A stretch of DNA of 64,000 nt from Bacteroides ihuae (GTDB lineage: Bacteria > Bacteroidota > Bacteroidia > Bacteroidales > Bacteroidaceae): the NCBI RefSeq assembly GCF_900104585.1, contig NZ_FNVX01000006.1, positions 434,001 to 498,000 on the forward strand, in the 5' to 3' direction. This document shows, in pieces, positions 8,493-17,508 of this stretch. Below the pieces are notes generated by a model. It did no database searches. It was not told the origin of the DNA and was given only the letters and a program-made list of their open reading frames with translations. The translations under genes and the position numbers were made by a program. Within the stretch, counting starts at the first letter, position 1. The number at the start of each line of letters is the position of its first letter.

Positions 8493-9329
8493 TTATTTTT
8501 TCTTTCGTCCAATGAGGAAACCAATCTTCAATCCAGCCGTGAGTGCCAATGGAGTGTCATTTGTTCCGCCTAAAAAGCCATAATGCCAAGATCTGTCATC
8601 CGGATTATGGCCAAAACCATAACCAATTCCGGTAAAGAGATCCAAGAGAAAGACATCAGCAAAAACCCACTGCTTCCCACCCACAATCATTAATGAGAAC
8701 ATAGTGCTAGAACGGCGTTCCTTCATATAAGAATAAACATCATCACCATAATAATAATTATTCTCATCTACTGTATAATGCAAGAAGGTAGCTTCGGGCT
8801 TAACATAAAAACCTTTAAGCACATGGGCATATCGATTGCGACGATCATACCAATTGGGTGAGGTCAGAAATTTATAACCAAACTTAACGATAAGACCGGA
8901 TGGATTATCATCACTGGAATCTACTCCAGCACCGATAATACCAAGACCGAACTCCAAAGACTGTCCGGGCTTCAGACTATGTTCGTATGAGAAAATACTA
9001 GATCCCATCAATGGGGAAAGGAAACTTAATTTGATAGCATCCTTACGCTGCGACTGATAGTGTTCTTTTCCAAACATAGAATCAGAAAAAGTCAGTTCTT
9101 TGCCACTTTCGAAAATAATTTTGGTTACGTTATTCTTGTCCAACGTAAACGTTAAGTTCTGCGCATACGTGTCGGTAGAATACTTAATCAATTCCTCCCC
9201 TATTTCCACTATTTTACATGAAATAGTATCTGTAGGATTCCTACGATAAATTTTGTCTTGACAAAATGCTACTCCTGCATAAATAAGAGCAATCATTGTA
9301 ATGATAGTAAGTCTGAAAAAAGTGTTCAT
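8493..9329 (-). CDS. Secreted hypothetical protein, probable outer-membrane beta-barrel
   Basis: Protein of 278 residues with an N-terminal signal peptide (hydrophobic to residue 22, then FCQDK). After a short N-terminal domain (ITKIIFESGKELTFSD-like, residues about 25-85), the rest alternates hydrophobic and polar residues with many aromatic and glycine positions. It ends in LTAGLKIGFLIGRKKK, as small barrels do. No named family was recognised. It stands alone, between a convergent PiT gene and ispF on the same strand. Confidence 0.7.
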   Translation of the reverse strand: MNTFFRLTIITMIALIYAGVAFCQDKIYRRNPTDTISCKIVEIGEELIKYSTDTYAQNLTFTLDKNNVTKIIFESGKELTFSDSMFGKEHYQSQRKDAIKLSFLSPLMGSSIFSYEHSLKPGQSLEFGLGIIGAGVDSSDDNPSGLIVKFGYKFLTSPNWYDRRNRYAHVLKGFYVKPEATFLHYTVDENNYYYGDDVYSYMKERRSSTMFSLMIVGGKQWVFADVFLLDLFTGIGYGFGHNPDDRSWHYGFLGGTNDTPLALTAGLKIGFLIGRKKK

Positions 9330-9393
9330 AGCTCTTGTATTCTAGTTATTTGTCATGTTCTAGTAAAAGCAACACGAGAATCATGTTTAATGC

Positions 9394-9870
9394 CTATTTT
9401 GTGATCAATACCGTAACGTAAGCAGAGATCCCTTCTTCACGCCCGGTAAACCCAAGTTTCTCTGTAGTGGTGGCTTTGATAGAAATATCATCAAGATCAA
9501 TGCCCATCACATCAGAAAGAGTTTCCTGCATAGCAGGGATATGAGCTTTCAACTTAGGCCGTTCCGCACAAACAGTTGCATCAATGTTACCTATTTGATA
9601 CCCTCTACCACGAAGAAGTTCCACCGTTTTACTCAGAAGTATCTTGCTATCTATATTCTTAAATTCACCAGCAGTATCGGGAAAATGATAACCGATATCC
9701 CGCATATTAGCTGCCCCTAATAAGGCATCGCAAATAGCATGTACTAATACATCTGCATCAGAGTGGCCAAGTAAGCCCTTCTCGTGCTCAAGACGAATAC
9801 CTCCTATCCATAATTCACGATTTTCAACTAATTGATGAACATCGAATCCAAACCCTACTCTTATTTTCAT
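9394..9870 (-). CDS. ispF: 2-C-methyl-D-erythritol 2,4-cyclodiphosphate synthase
   Basis: Enzyme of the MEP isoprenoid pathway that cyclises CDP-ME 2-phosphate. The zinc ligands are in GFGFDVHQL (Asp, His; residues 6-14) and LGHSDADVLVHAICDALLGA. DIGYHFPDT and STEKLGFTGREEGI-type segments (here ATTTEKLGFTGREEGI) complete the active site. Full-length at 158 residues. It lies 72 bases after the FAH-family gene and may be cotranscribed with rex. Confidence 0.97.
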   Translation of the reverse strand: MKIRVGFGFDVHQLVENRELWIGGIRLEHEKGLLGHSDADVLVHAICDALLGAANMRDIGYHFPDTAGEFKNIDSKILLSKTVELLRGRGYQIGNIDATVCAERPKLKAHIPAMQETLSDVMGIDLDDISIKATTTEKLGFTGREEGISAYVTVLITK

Positions 9871-9942
9871 TGATCCAGTTTCTTTCTTTTAAGTCGTTAT
9901 CTAAATATACCAATCGGCAAAAGGTCTAATTGAGAAAGATAT

Positions 9943-10557
9943 TCAGCGAATATAAAAATCGAGTACTTTTTCCTCTTCCAGATAACCTTGCAGATGCTGA
10001 CCAACACTAACCGGACCGACTCCGGCTGGTGTACCTGTAAATAATAAATCGCCAATTTTAAGCGTAACAAAACGACTGACATAAGCAATAATATCATCTA
10101 CCCGAAATAGCATATCCGTAGTGCAACCCTGCTGAACAGTTTTACCATCAATATTCAGATAAAAATGCAATTGTTGCACGTCAGCAAACCGATCGACAGG
10201 CACAAATTTCCCTATGGCAGCAGAATCATCAAAACCCTTGCAAAGTTCCCAAGGATTTCCTACTTCACGAAACTTACGTTGTAAATCACGGGCAGTAAAA
10301 TCAATGCCTACTGTAACAGCATCATAATAACGCTGGGCAAAGCGAGGAGCAATATTCTTACCCAAACGATTAATACGAACCACTATTTCCGCTTCGTAAT
10401 GTATTTCCTCAGAAAAGTCGGGTATGAAAAAAGGTTTACAATCTTTAAGTATTGCTGAATCCGGCTTCATAAAAATAACCGGTTCTTTATTAATTGATGT
10501 ATGGCCTAGCTCCTTATTGTGCAGAGCGTAATTCATGCCTATAGCTATAATTTTCAT
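9943..10557 (-). CDS. Fumarylacetoacetate hydrolase family protein
   Basis: Short (204 residues) single-domain FAH-family enzyme. The metal-binding Glu residues are in IHYEAEIVVRINRLGKNI, with Asp in GIDFTARDLQ; LLFTGTPAGVGPV is the conserved C-terminal glycine-rich motif. Related enzymes act as acylpyruvases, oxaloacetate decarboxylases or hydratases, so the substrate is undetermined. Its ATG overlaps the rex stop codon by one base (TAATG), indicating translational coupling. Confidence 0.9.
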   Translation of the reverse strand: MKIIAIGMNYALHNKELGHTSINKEPVIFMKPDSAILKDCKPFFIPDFSEEIHYEAEIVVRINRLGKNIAPRFAQRYYDAVTVGIDFTARDLQRKFREVGNPWELCKGFDDSAAIGKFVPVDRFADVQQLHFYLNIDGKTVQQGCTTDMLFRVDDIIAYVSRFVTLKIGDLLFTGTPAGVGPVSVGQHLQGYLEEEKVLDFYIR

Positions 10558-11213
10558 TACTCGCGTTCATTAAAATTTAGACGATTAAACATAACAGCCA
10601 AATGAGCATATAAGGAGGTGTTTTGCACTACAATATCTTCAGGAACACGTATACGGAAGGGGGTAAAGTTCCAAACGGCTTTAACTCCACCAATCACCAT
10701 TATGTCAGTTATTCGCTGGGCAATTTCAATAGGCACTGTAAGAACGCCAATGTTTACTTCGTACTCTTTCATCTTCATTTCAAAGTCATTCGAATGAAAA
10801 ATAGGAATCCCATTAATCGTAGTTCCTATAATATCTGGATTGACGTCAAATGCTGCTACTATCTTCAGCCCAAAATGGGTCAAACCTGAATCACACAACA
10901 AGGCGCCACCTAAACTACCGACACCAAAAAGAAAAGCTTTATGCATATTAGTAAAGCCAAGAAAGTCTTCTAGAACTTCTATCAGAACATCAACCTCATA
11001 ACCTACACGGGTACGGCCTGTAATATTAACATAAGAAAGATCTTTAGCTATCTGAGACGCATCGATGTTAATCTCCTTAGAAATCTGAGTAGAAGAAACA
11101 TATTGCTCCCCTTTTTGCTTTAGCAATTTGACATTAGAAAGATACCATGGAAGCCTGCGTAATGTAGGTTCCGGCACTTTTGCGATATCTTTGTGATGTA
11201 TTTGATTGCTCAT
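10557..11213 (-). CDS. rex: Redox-sensing transcriptional repressor Rex
   Basis: DNA-binding sensor of the NADH/NAD+ ratio. The winged-helix domain covers residues about 15-80, with SSTQISKEINIDASQIAKDL as recognition region. The Rossmann NAD-binding motif GVGSLGGALL is at residues 97-106. AVWNFTPFRIRVPEDIVVQN is typical of the C-terminal half. Length is normal (218 residues). No Rex operator-like palindrome (TTGTGA..TCACAA) was seen in its own upstream region. Confidence 0.95.
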   Translation of the reverse strand: MSNQIHHKDIAKVPEPTLRRLPWYLSNVKLLKQKGEQYVSSTQISKEINIDASQIAKDLSYVNITGRTRVGYEVDVLIEVLEDFLGFTNMHKAFLFGVGSLGGALLCDSGLTHFGLKIVAAFDVNPDIIGTTINGIPIFHSNDFEMKMKEYEVNIGVLTVPIEIAQRITDIMVIGGVKAVWNFTPFRIRVPEDIVVQNTSLYAHLAVMFNRLNFNERE

Positions 11214-11245
11214 AGAAACTTAATTGCTTTAGCGTTAGCGAAAGA

Positions 11246-11253
11246 CAAAATTA
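11246..11253 (-). promoter_or_regulatory. -7 box for rex
   Basis: On the minus strand TAATTTTG matches TAnnTTTG, 33 bases upstream of the rex start codon. Confidence 0.6.
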
Positions 11254-11338
11254 CATCTTTTTTTGGGATTGCAAATTTTATTGAGCAAAAGCTTAACATA
11301 ATTTCTATATAAAACAAACTGATAAACTCCCTGAAAGC

Positions 11339-13960
11339 TCATTTTGGCAAGGATATGCTGACGGATACTCCCGTAGAATGATGCTTCAAGTAATCAAAGC
11401 CACCAAAAACACCAATGCGAGCAAAGTCAAGAAATCCAACAGAATAGCCTAATTCAAAATAAGGTTTACGATCATAAGATATAAGTGAGCGCAGATGTAA
11501 AGCTTCGTCAAAACCTTTTCTTTGAAGAAGTGGCAGATGTTTGAGCAGTAAATAAGGAGTGCTCCACATCAGATTAGTTTGTGCCCAGCGACTAGCAGTA
11601 GAATAACGATAATTCTCCAGAAGCGAGAATCCTTCAGTGAAGGTTCGCTCAGTAAATGGTAAATTGGTCGTAGCAAGATGTTTATAATCAGGGAATTGTA
11701 GTCTTTTAGCATGAAAGAAGCCTCCGGCATTGGCATACCAACTCAAACGATTGAACATCCCAAACTCTACCGTTTGCTTTGCAGAAAATTCAACACGATG
11801 ATAAGAAGAGATATATCTACCTCCACTCATAGGGAAGGCACGTTCATAACCTAGCGTAAAGGTAGGGAAAGCAGAATCTTCATACTTCTTCTTTCCTTCC
11901 ACCATGCGATAATAGTGCGCAGGAGTATAGGTCAAAAGAAAAGATGATTTCAATAGGTCATTTTCCAACATCGGCACAAAATTAGTATTTCCAGGGATAT
12001 TAGATTTTGCTGATTGATTAAACAAGCTACTTGAGATGGTGTTGTCCAGCATTCTTCTACGGTGCCATTGAAGGGAAGCTGAGAGTTGTAGCCCATTGGC
12101 TAGCTCAATATCATTATTCAACGAGAGAAAGCGTTTTTCGTATAATTTTACTTCATTACGGGCAAAGAGTAAAGAGGATATCCCATTGAGTAAGCGTGAC
12201 TCTCCATTCTCTTCATTATAATCAGTAGAAAGTACTCCTCCACTTATCGTTAAACGTCCTCTTCTTCGAGGTGCATACTCCAGAGATAGTGACCCACTGC
12301 CCAACAGTTTTTTGCGAGAAGTGACATAATAAAGTCTAGGTGTAAAACTTAGCGTAGACTTTTTGGATAGATTTATTCCTGCCGTAAACTTAGCTCCTAT
12401 CCAAAGTCCATCGACAAAGTTATATTCGGGTATATAAGAAGCAAGACTATAAAGGCGCAACCAAGCATTCTTGTCTTTTGTACGAAATGTATTACCGGAT
12501 AACATTGTATTTAGAACTCCTCCAGATGAACCAATAGCAACGCTAGAAGAGGCATCCCCCTTCTTTGTGAGAGAATCTTTCACAACTGTCAACTTCTCTT
12601 TGCGAATATAGCTTTGCATTTCTTCGGGTCGAAGAGGCACACTCCTCACAGTAGCCCAGTACAACGAATCTTTTTGCCCCGCCAGAGAATCCGTTTTGGT
12701 ATTAGTTTCATTTGCTTTTGACATTCGTTCGTATCTATTTTTAGAGCGAAGAGTATCGGACAATTCAATGGATTTTGTCATTAGTTTCGACAACTTGTAA
12801 GCGTCAGCAGTAGAAAGTTCTTTTTTCGAAGAGATCTGTTCTATTTGCTCAAGCACCTTCCGTTGCCTCTTAGGCATAAGACGTGCAGCAGTAGCCTCTG
12901 CATTGGCTGCGGAGGTTAACTGTTGGGGTGTAAGCGGTTCCTTGTTTGTCTCAACCTTTCGATAATGCACTGCTGCAAGATAAGAAGCTTCCGCTTTAAT
13001 ACCCACAACGTCAATAGCACAATTCATGCTGGTAGAAGTAGCAAGGAATACCGTAGGCTTCACTTCCTTGCAAGTCACCTTTATAGTCGCCTTTAATCCA
13101 CCTCCATCTAATGACAATTCGGCAGCAGAGATACACCAAAGATCTTCTATAATATATAGATACCCTGAAAGTAACTTTGGACTATTTTTTTTTGGAATTA
13201 CTCGAATTTTATTCACCAAATGCTCACCTTCAGCATAACAACCATCAAGTTTAAAACGATAATAGGCAAAAGCCCCAGGACTTAAAGGAGAAACCTTCCC
13301 AAACAATTCCGGCGCATACATATTAATAGTAGTCAAGCCCAGATTAATATTTATTTCTTCAGGAAAAGAATTAGCATAAGCCTTTATATGATTCTCCCAT
13401 TTATTGGGTGCCGTGAAAGAAATTTCTCTTTGCTCTTCAAGCACAAACAACTTACCTTGCAATTTTTTAGATGTCTTTCTTACTTTCTTAGATAGTTTAA
13501 AAATTAATGGGATTTCTTTCACTTTACCTGTACCTTTAAGATATGTTCCCGCAGTAAAACTCTTCAATTGAGTTCTATAATAAGGAGCACGAGCTATTGC
13601 ATGTCTAATAACAGTATACGCAGGATCTTCCGCACCACGTTGTATACTCACCTCATTCAACTGATATATCCGTTCAGAGAGAACGATGTTTTGTTCCAAG
13701 CCTTCTGTCGGAACCTGTATCGTTAATACTTGCTGAGTGAATCCAATGGATGAAATCTCACAGATATAACGTCCTGGCTTCAATGTCATTTGAAAAAATC
13801 CATTGTTGTCTGTCGTAGAACCGGAATGCAGTTCACGCAAATAAAGGGATGCATAAGGAATCGGATTTCCTTTTTCATCCGTTACCCTTCCCTTAAACGT
13901 TTGGCTCAATATGGGCAGAGAAAGAATACAAATAACAATAAAAACAAGTCGTCGTTTCAT
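11339..13960 (-). CDS. DUF5686/carboxypeptidase-like regulatory-domain outer-membrane protein
   Basis: Large outer-membrane protein of 873 residues. The signal peptide ends near residue 20. A CarboxypepD_reg-like beta-sandwich follows (FKGRVTDEKGNPIPYASLYL, residues 22-41). The middle is the DUF5686 region, with a Lys/Ser-rich insert near residues 335-470, and the C-terminal 350 residues look like beta-barrel strands ending in GVSVSISLPK. Proteins of this family are common in Bacteroidetes and function is unknown. It appears monocistronic and divergent from the SUI1 gene. Confidence 0.85.
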   Translation of the reverse strand: MKRRLVFIVICILSLPILSQTFKGRVTDEKGNPIPYASLYLRELHSGSTTDNNGFFQMTLKPGRYICEISSIGFTQQVLTIQVPTEGLEQNIVLSERIYQLNEVSIQRGAEDPAYTVIRHAIARAPYYRTQLKSFTAGTYLKGTGKVKEIPLIFKLSKKVRKTSKKLQGKLFVLEEQREISFTAPNKWENHIKAYANSFPEEININLGLTTINMYAPELFGKVSPLSPGAFAYYRFKLDGCYAEGEHLVNKIRVIPKKNSPKLLSGYLYIIEDLWCISAAELSLDGGGLKATIKVTCKEVKPTVFLATSTSMNCAIDVVGIKAEASYLAAVHYRKVETNKEPLTPQQLTSAANAEATAARLMPKRQRKVLEQIEQISSKKELSTADAYKLSKLMTKSIELSDTLRSKNRYERMSKANETNTKTDSLAGQKDSLYWATVRSVPLRPEEMQSYIRKEKLTVVKDSLTKKGDASSSVAIGSSGGVLNTMLSGNTFRTKDKNAWLRLYSLASYIPEYNFVDGLWIGAKFTAGINLSKKSTLSFTPRLYYVTSRKKLLGSGSLSLEYAPRRRGRLTISGGVLSTDYNEENGESRLLNGISSLLFARNEVKLYEKRFLSLNNDIELANGLQLSASLQWHRRRMLDNTISSSLFNQSAKSNIPGNTNFVPMLENDLLKSSFLLTYTPAHYYRMVEGKKKYEDSAFPTFTLGYERAFPMSGGRYISSYHRVEFSAKQTVEFGMFNRLSWYANAGGFFHAKRLQFPDYKHLATTNLPFTERTFTEGFSLLENYRYSTASRWAQTNLMWSTPYLLLKHLPLLQRKGFDEALHLRSLISYDRKPYFELGYSVGFLDFARIGVFGGFDYLKHHSTGVSVSISLPK

Positions 13961-14066
13961 CTATCTGCTAGTTATTAATTCTTAATACTGAAGACACCCA
14001 CATGAATGGATGACATTTATTAGACGATAAACCTTTGAAAAAATTGCAAAGCACAGAACTAAATAT

Positions 14067-14074
14067 TATTTTTG
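14067..14074 (+). promoter_or_regulatory. -7 box for the SUI1-family gene
   Basis: TATTTTTG matches TAnnTTTG and sits 25 bases upstream of the ATG at 14100. Confidence 0.55.
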
Positions 14075-14099
14075 AGGAATAATTATAGAAAGATTGGGC

Positions 14100-14447
14100 A
14101 TGAAAAATAATGATTGGAAAGAACGATTGAATGTAGTTTACTCTACCAATCCGAATTATAACTATGAGAGCGAAAATAATGAAGAACAGATGATATTGGA
14201 ACCCAATAAACAAAACCTGCGCGTACAACTTGATAAGAAAAATAGGGGCGGAAAGGTGGTTACACTTATTACCGGATTTGTTGGTACGGATAACGAGCTT
14301 AAAGAATTAGGTAAATTACTCAAAAGTAAATGTGGTGTAGGCGGCTCCTCCAAAGAACACGAGATCATTATACAAGGCGACTTCAAGCTAAAAATAATAG
14401 ATCTATTAAAGAAAGAAGGATATATAAAGACAAAGCCTGTAGGCTAA
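14100..14447 (+). CDS. SUI1/YciH-family translation initiation factor-like protein
   Basis: Bacterial homologue of eIF1/SUI1, 115 residues. The conserved core is [20 protein letters not shown] followed by [19 protein letters not shown], ending in [17 protein letters not shown]. The N-terminal 40 residues are a variable extension. YciH in E. coli affects start-codon fidelity, and the role in Bacteroides is inferred. I start at ATG 14100, as the upstream TTG at 14094 adds only two residues. A terminator shared with tsf follows. Confidence 0.93.
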   Translation: MKNNDWKERLNVVYSTNPNYNYESENNEEQMILEPNKQNLRVQLDKKNRGGKVVTLITGFVGTDNELKELGKLLKSKCGVGGSSKEHEIIIQGDFKLKIIDLLKKEGYIKTKPVG

Positions 14448-14472
14448 CAGATTTGTTCTTCCTCTTACAATA

Positions 14473-14509
14473 AAAAATGGCCATCCGGATAATCGGGATG
14501 GCCATTTTT
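14473..14509. terminator. Bidirectional terminator between the SUI1 gene and tsf
   Basis: AAAAATGGCCATCC pairs perfectly with GGATGGCCATTTTT over a 9-base loop. A-run and T-run flanks serve both convergent transcripts. Confidence 0.9.
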
Positions 14510-14531
14510 ATATCGACTTTTTAAGATCCTA

Positions 14532-15356
14532 TTAATCTGCGTTAAGCGTAAAGCGCTTGAAAGCAGTAACAGTAAGACCTTTGCTTGAGCTATCTAGGAA
14601 TTGGGCAACGGTCAACTTACCGTCTTTCACATATTCTTGTTGAAGCAAACAAACTTCTTTGTAGAATTTATTGATGCGACCCAAAGCTATTTTCTCAATC
14701 ATGTTTTCTGGCTTACCTTCTTGACGTGCCTTGTCAGCTGCTATTTCTTTCTCACTGGCAAGTACTTCAGCAGGAACACTTTCAGGATCCAGTGAAATAG
14801 GATTCATTGCAGCGATTTGCATAGCAATCTCGTGAGCCACTTGTGCTTCAACGTTAGGTTGATTGAAAGATACAATCGTAGCAAGTTTATTTCCCGGATG
14901 AATGTAGATAGAAGTTGTAGGACCTTCAACAAATCCATAGCCATCTAATTCCATTTTCTCGCCCGTAATACCAATACGGTCAATAATAGTGTCACCTACA
15001 GTGCCTTTTCCCATTGGAAGAGCCTTCAAAACCTCAACATCGGCACACTTGTTAGCGATAGCCAAATCAAGAATTTCGTTCGTAAGAGCAACGAAATCAG
15101 CGTTTTTTGCAACGAAATCAGTTTCGCATTTCAGAGCAATCATCGCTGCGTAATCGCCAGTTGTTTTGGCCAAGACACATCCTTCAGAAGCATCACGATC
15201 AGAACGCTTTGCAGCAACAGCCTGACCTTTTTTACGAATAATTTCCATTGCTTTTTCAAAATCGCTATCAGCTTCTGTCAAAGCATTCTTGCAATCCATC
15301 ATACCAGCACCTGTCATTTTGCGCAGGTGGGTTATATCTGCCATTGTTACAGCCAT
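14532..15356 (-). CDS. tsf: Elongation factor Ts
   Basis: Nucleotide exchange factor that regenerates EF-Tu-GTP. The N-terminal UBA-like module contains the signature LRKMTGAGMMDCKNAL, and the core TDFVAKNADFVAL follows near residue 80. Length (274 residues) is normal. It is the last gene of the rplM-rpsI-rpsB-tsf operon, 32 bases after rpsB. Confidence 0.98.
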   Translation of the reverse strand: MAVTMADITHLRKMTGAGMMDCKNALTEADSDFEKAMEIIRKKGQAVAAKRSDRDASEGCVLAKTTGDYAAMIALKCETDFVAKNADFVALTNEILDLAIANKCADVEVLKALPMGKGTVGDTIIDRIGITGEKMELDGYGFVEGPTTSIYIHPGNKLATIVSFNQPNVEAQVAHEIAMQIAAMNPISLDPESVPAEVLASEKEIAADKARQEGKPENMIEKIALGRINKFYKEVCLLQQEYVKDGKLTVAQFLDSSSKGLTVTAFKRFTLNAD

Positions 15357-15388
15357 ATCAATTAAAATTTGGTAGTTAGTTGTTGATT

Positions 15389-16225
15389 TTAAGCTTCTTC
15401 GTCTCCCTTCAAGAAAGCAGCTGCCTTAGCAGCATTAATTGCTTCTTCATCGGATTTATCAAGTCTTGCTTTAGCTGGTCTCTTCTTTCCTTTTGAGGCA
15501 GAAGCTTCGCCTGCAGCTTCCAAATCTACTTTTTCAGCTTTTCTTTCTTCAAGACCTTCTTGCATAGCCATGCAGCAAGCTTCAAGAATAACTTCAACAG
15601 ATTTTGTAGCATCGTCATTTGCTGGGATTACAAAATCAATATTTGAAGGATCTGAATTAGTATCAACGATTGCAAATACAGGTATTCCTAAACGATTAGC
15701 TTCACGAACAGCTATATTCTCTTTCATTACATCTACAATGAAAAGAGCAGAAGGAAGACGAGTCAGATCTGCAATAGAACCTAAAGTCTTATCCAACTTA
15801 GCACGTTGACGTGAAATCTGAAGGACTTCTCTTTTAGAAAGATTAGAATAAGTACCATCGCTAGTTAACTTGTCGATAGTAGTCATCTTCTTAATGGCTT
15901 TACGGATTGTAGGGAAGTTAGTCAACATACCACCCGGCCAGCGTTCAATAACATAAGGCATATTCACAGACGATGCTCTATCAGCAACAATCTGTTTCGC
16001 TTGTTTTTTAGTAGCAACAAAAAGGACTTTCTTGCCTGATTTTGCAATTTGTTTCAGAGCTTCAGCAGCTTCATCCACTTTTGCAACAGTTTTGTGGAGG
16101 TCAATGATATGAATACCATTACGTTCCATAAAAATATAAGGAGCCATAGATGGATTCCACTTTCTCTTAAGGTGTCCGAAGTGGCAACCGGCTTCCAATA
16201 ATATATCGAAATTTGTTCTTGACAT
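15389..16225 (-). CDS. rpsB: 30S ribosomal protein S2
   Basis: Small-subunit protein S2. The family start FDILLEAGCHFGHLKRKWNP, the ERWPGGMLTNFPTI segment and VFAIVDTNSDPSNIDFVIPANDDA are diagnostic. A charged C-terminal tail with EERKAEKVDLEAA and KGKKRPAKARL extends past the core, to 278 residues in total. It follows rpsI after a 124-base gap containing hairpins that may control its expression. Confidence 0.98.
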   Translation of the reverse strand: MSRTNFDILLEAGCHFGHLKRKWNPSMAPYIFMERNGIHIIDLHKTVAKVDEAAEALKQIAKSGKKVLFVATKKQAKQIVADRASSVNMPYVIERWPGGMLTNFPTIRKAIKKMTTIDKLTSDGTYSNLSKREVLQISRQRAKLDKTLGSIADLTRLPSALFIVDVMKENIAVREANRLGIPVFAIVDTNSDPSNIDFVIPANDDATKSVEVILEACCMAMQEGLEERKAEKVDLEAAGEASASKGKKRPAKARLDKSDEEAINAAKAAAFLKGDEEA

Positions 16226-16261
16226 TTTTTTATTCTTTAAATCGTTTACTTTCTTTTCTGT

Positions 16262-16325
16262 TTTCTAAACCAACCGCTGGGTAGCCTGAAAGAAGAGTCC
16301 CAGTAGTTTAGATGCTAAACATTCT
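16262..16325 (-). promoter_or_regulatory. Candidate rpsB mRNA leader structure with competing hairpins
   Basis: Between rpsI and rpsB, minus-strand RNA can fold GUUUAG-CAU-CUAAAC (16306-16320) followed by CTGGG...CCCAG. The same CUAAAC could instead pair with a second GUUUAG at 16265-16270, making the folds mutually exclusive. S2 autoregulates rpsB-tsf through a leader in other bacteria. Whether this is the equivalent is an inference. Confidence 0.4.
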
Positions 16326-16349
16326 CCTGCTCTAACAGCCCAGACAACA

Positions 16350-16736
16350 TTAACGTTTACTGAACTGGAATCTCTTACGAGCTTTTGGACGACCCGGTTT
16401 CTTACGTTCTACAGAACGAGGATCACGTGTCATAAAGCCTTCAGAACGAAGAGCTGATTTATCTTCAGCATTGATTTTAACCAGAGCACGAGCAATTGCT
16501 AAACGCAAAGCCTGAGACTGACCTGTAAAACCACCACCTGACAAGTTTACTTTGATGTCATATTTTTCAATAGCACCAAGCTTGTTCAATGGTTGTTTAA
16601 CTACATACTGAAGAATAGTTGATGGAAAGTACTGTGCAAGGTCTCTCTTGTTGATAGTAATCTTTCCTGTACCTTCGCTAACGAATACGCGAGCGATTGC
16701 GCGTTTACGTCTGCCTAATGCATTTATTACTTCCAT
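16350..16736 (-). CDS. rpsI: 30S ribosomal protein S9
   Basis: Small-subunit protein S9, 128 residues. It has NALGRRKRAIARVFVSEGTG at the N-terminus, the GGGFTGQSQALRLAIARAL core, and the conserved basic tail ending in RKRFQFSKR, whose last Lys/Arg contact P-site tRNA. It starts 5 bases after rplM. Confidence 0.98.
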   Translation of the reverse strand: MEVINALGRRKRAIARVFVSEGTGKITINKRDLAQYFPSTILQYVVKQPLNKLGAIEKYDIKVNLSGGGFTGQSQALRLAIARALVKINAEDKSALRSEGFMTRDPRSVERKKPGRPKARKRFQFSKR

Positions 16737-16741
16737 TATAT

Positions 16742-17203
16742 TTATTTAAGTAGGTTTATATCAATTGTTTTTGGGCATTGAGCCTCATGTTTGTGCTCAC
16801 CACCTGCGTAAACATACATGTTACCAAGCAGTTTATCACCCAGCTTATTTTTAGGAAGCATACCTTTAACAACTTTTCTCATCAATTTGTCGTCACCATT
16901 AGGTTTTGCTTGCAAACGGGCAGGAGTTATTTCTCTCTGACCACCAGGATATCCTGTATATGATAGATAGATTCTATCATGCCATTTATTTCCTGTTAAT
17001 TTTACTTTGTCTGCGTTAATGATAATTACGTTATCACCGCAGTCCACATGAGGGGTAAAGTTTGGTTTATACTTACCTCTCAACAGTTTCGCAACTTTCG
17101 CTCCCAGACGTCCCAGAGACTGATCTGTAGCATCAACAATAACCCATTCTTTGGTCACTGTCGCTTTATTTGCAGAAATGGTCTTGTAACTTAAAGTATC
17201 CAC
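16742..17203 (-). CDS. rplM: 50S ribosomal protein L13
   Basis: Large-subunit protein L13, 153 residues. Typical segments are WVIVDATDQSLGRLGAKVAK, GDNVIIINADKVKLTGNKW and VKGMLPKNKLGDKLLGNMYVYAG. It is the first gene of the rplM-rpsI-rpsB-tsf operon, preceded by a 5' leader of about 120 bases. Confidence 0.98.
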   Translation of the reverse strand: MDTLSYKTISANKATVTKEWVIVDATDQSLGRLGAKVAKLLRGKYKPNFTPHVDCGDNVIIINADKVKLTGNKWHDRIYLSYTGYPGGQREITPARLQAKPNGDDKLMRKVVKGMLPKNKLGDKLLGNMYVYAGGEHKHEAQCPKTIDINLLK

Positions 17204-17323
17204 TCTTAATTTGTTTTTAAAATGTTACTACTAAAAAAAGTCTTCACCACGTATTAACTTTCCCCGGACAAAGGAGAGCTAACTCGCTATGAATGAATCT
17301 CTTATCCTTTTATGATAATAATC
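17204..17323 (-). promoter_or_regulatory. Long 5' leader of the rplM operon, candidate L13 autoregulatory RNA
   Basis: About 120 untranslated bases precede rplM. AAAGGATAAGAG can pair, with a bulge, with CTCTCCTTT further along. Published comparative work proposed an L13-Bacteroidia leader upstream of rplM. The position and phylum fit, but I cannot confirm the consensus by eye. Confidence 0.4.
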
Positions 17324-17329
17324 GGCTTG

Positions 17330-17337
17330 CAAAATTA
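17330..17337 (-). promoter_or_regulatory. -7 box for the rplM operon
   Basis: Minus-strand TAATTTTG matches TAnnTTTG and is the only good match in the region before rplM. Confidence 0.6.
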
Positions 17338-17508
17338 CGGCTTTTCTTTGAATTGGCAAACTATTTCCACCTTTTTTTGGCGTTCTCAGACCGCTAAAAA
17401 CAAGACTAGGCACCTCCAATACTTATTTTTGCAATAAAAATCATATACACGATGTTCATACATCCGAGAGCCCCTGTGGCAAAGGAAATTAAAGTACGTT
17501 GCTTTGGT

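Noticed and set aside
11214..11338. Possible Rex operator before rex
   Set aside because: The TTAGCGTTAGCG sequence near the promoter does not match the TTGTGA..TCACAA type of Rex site.
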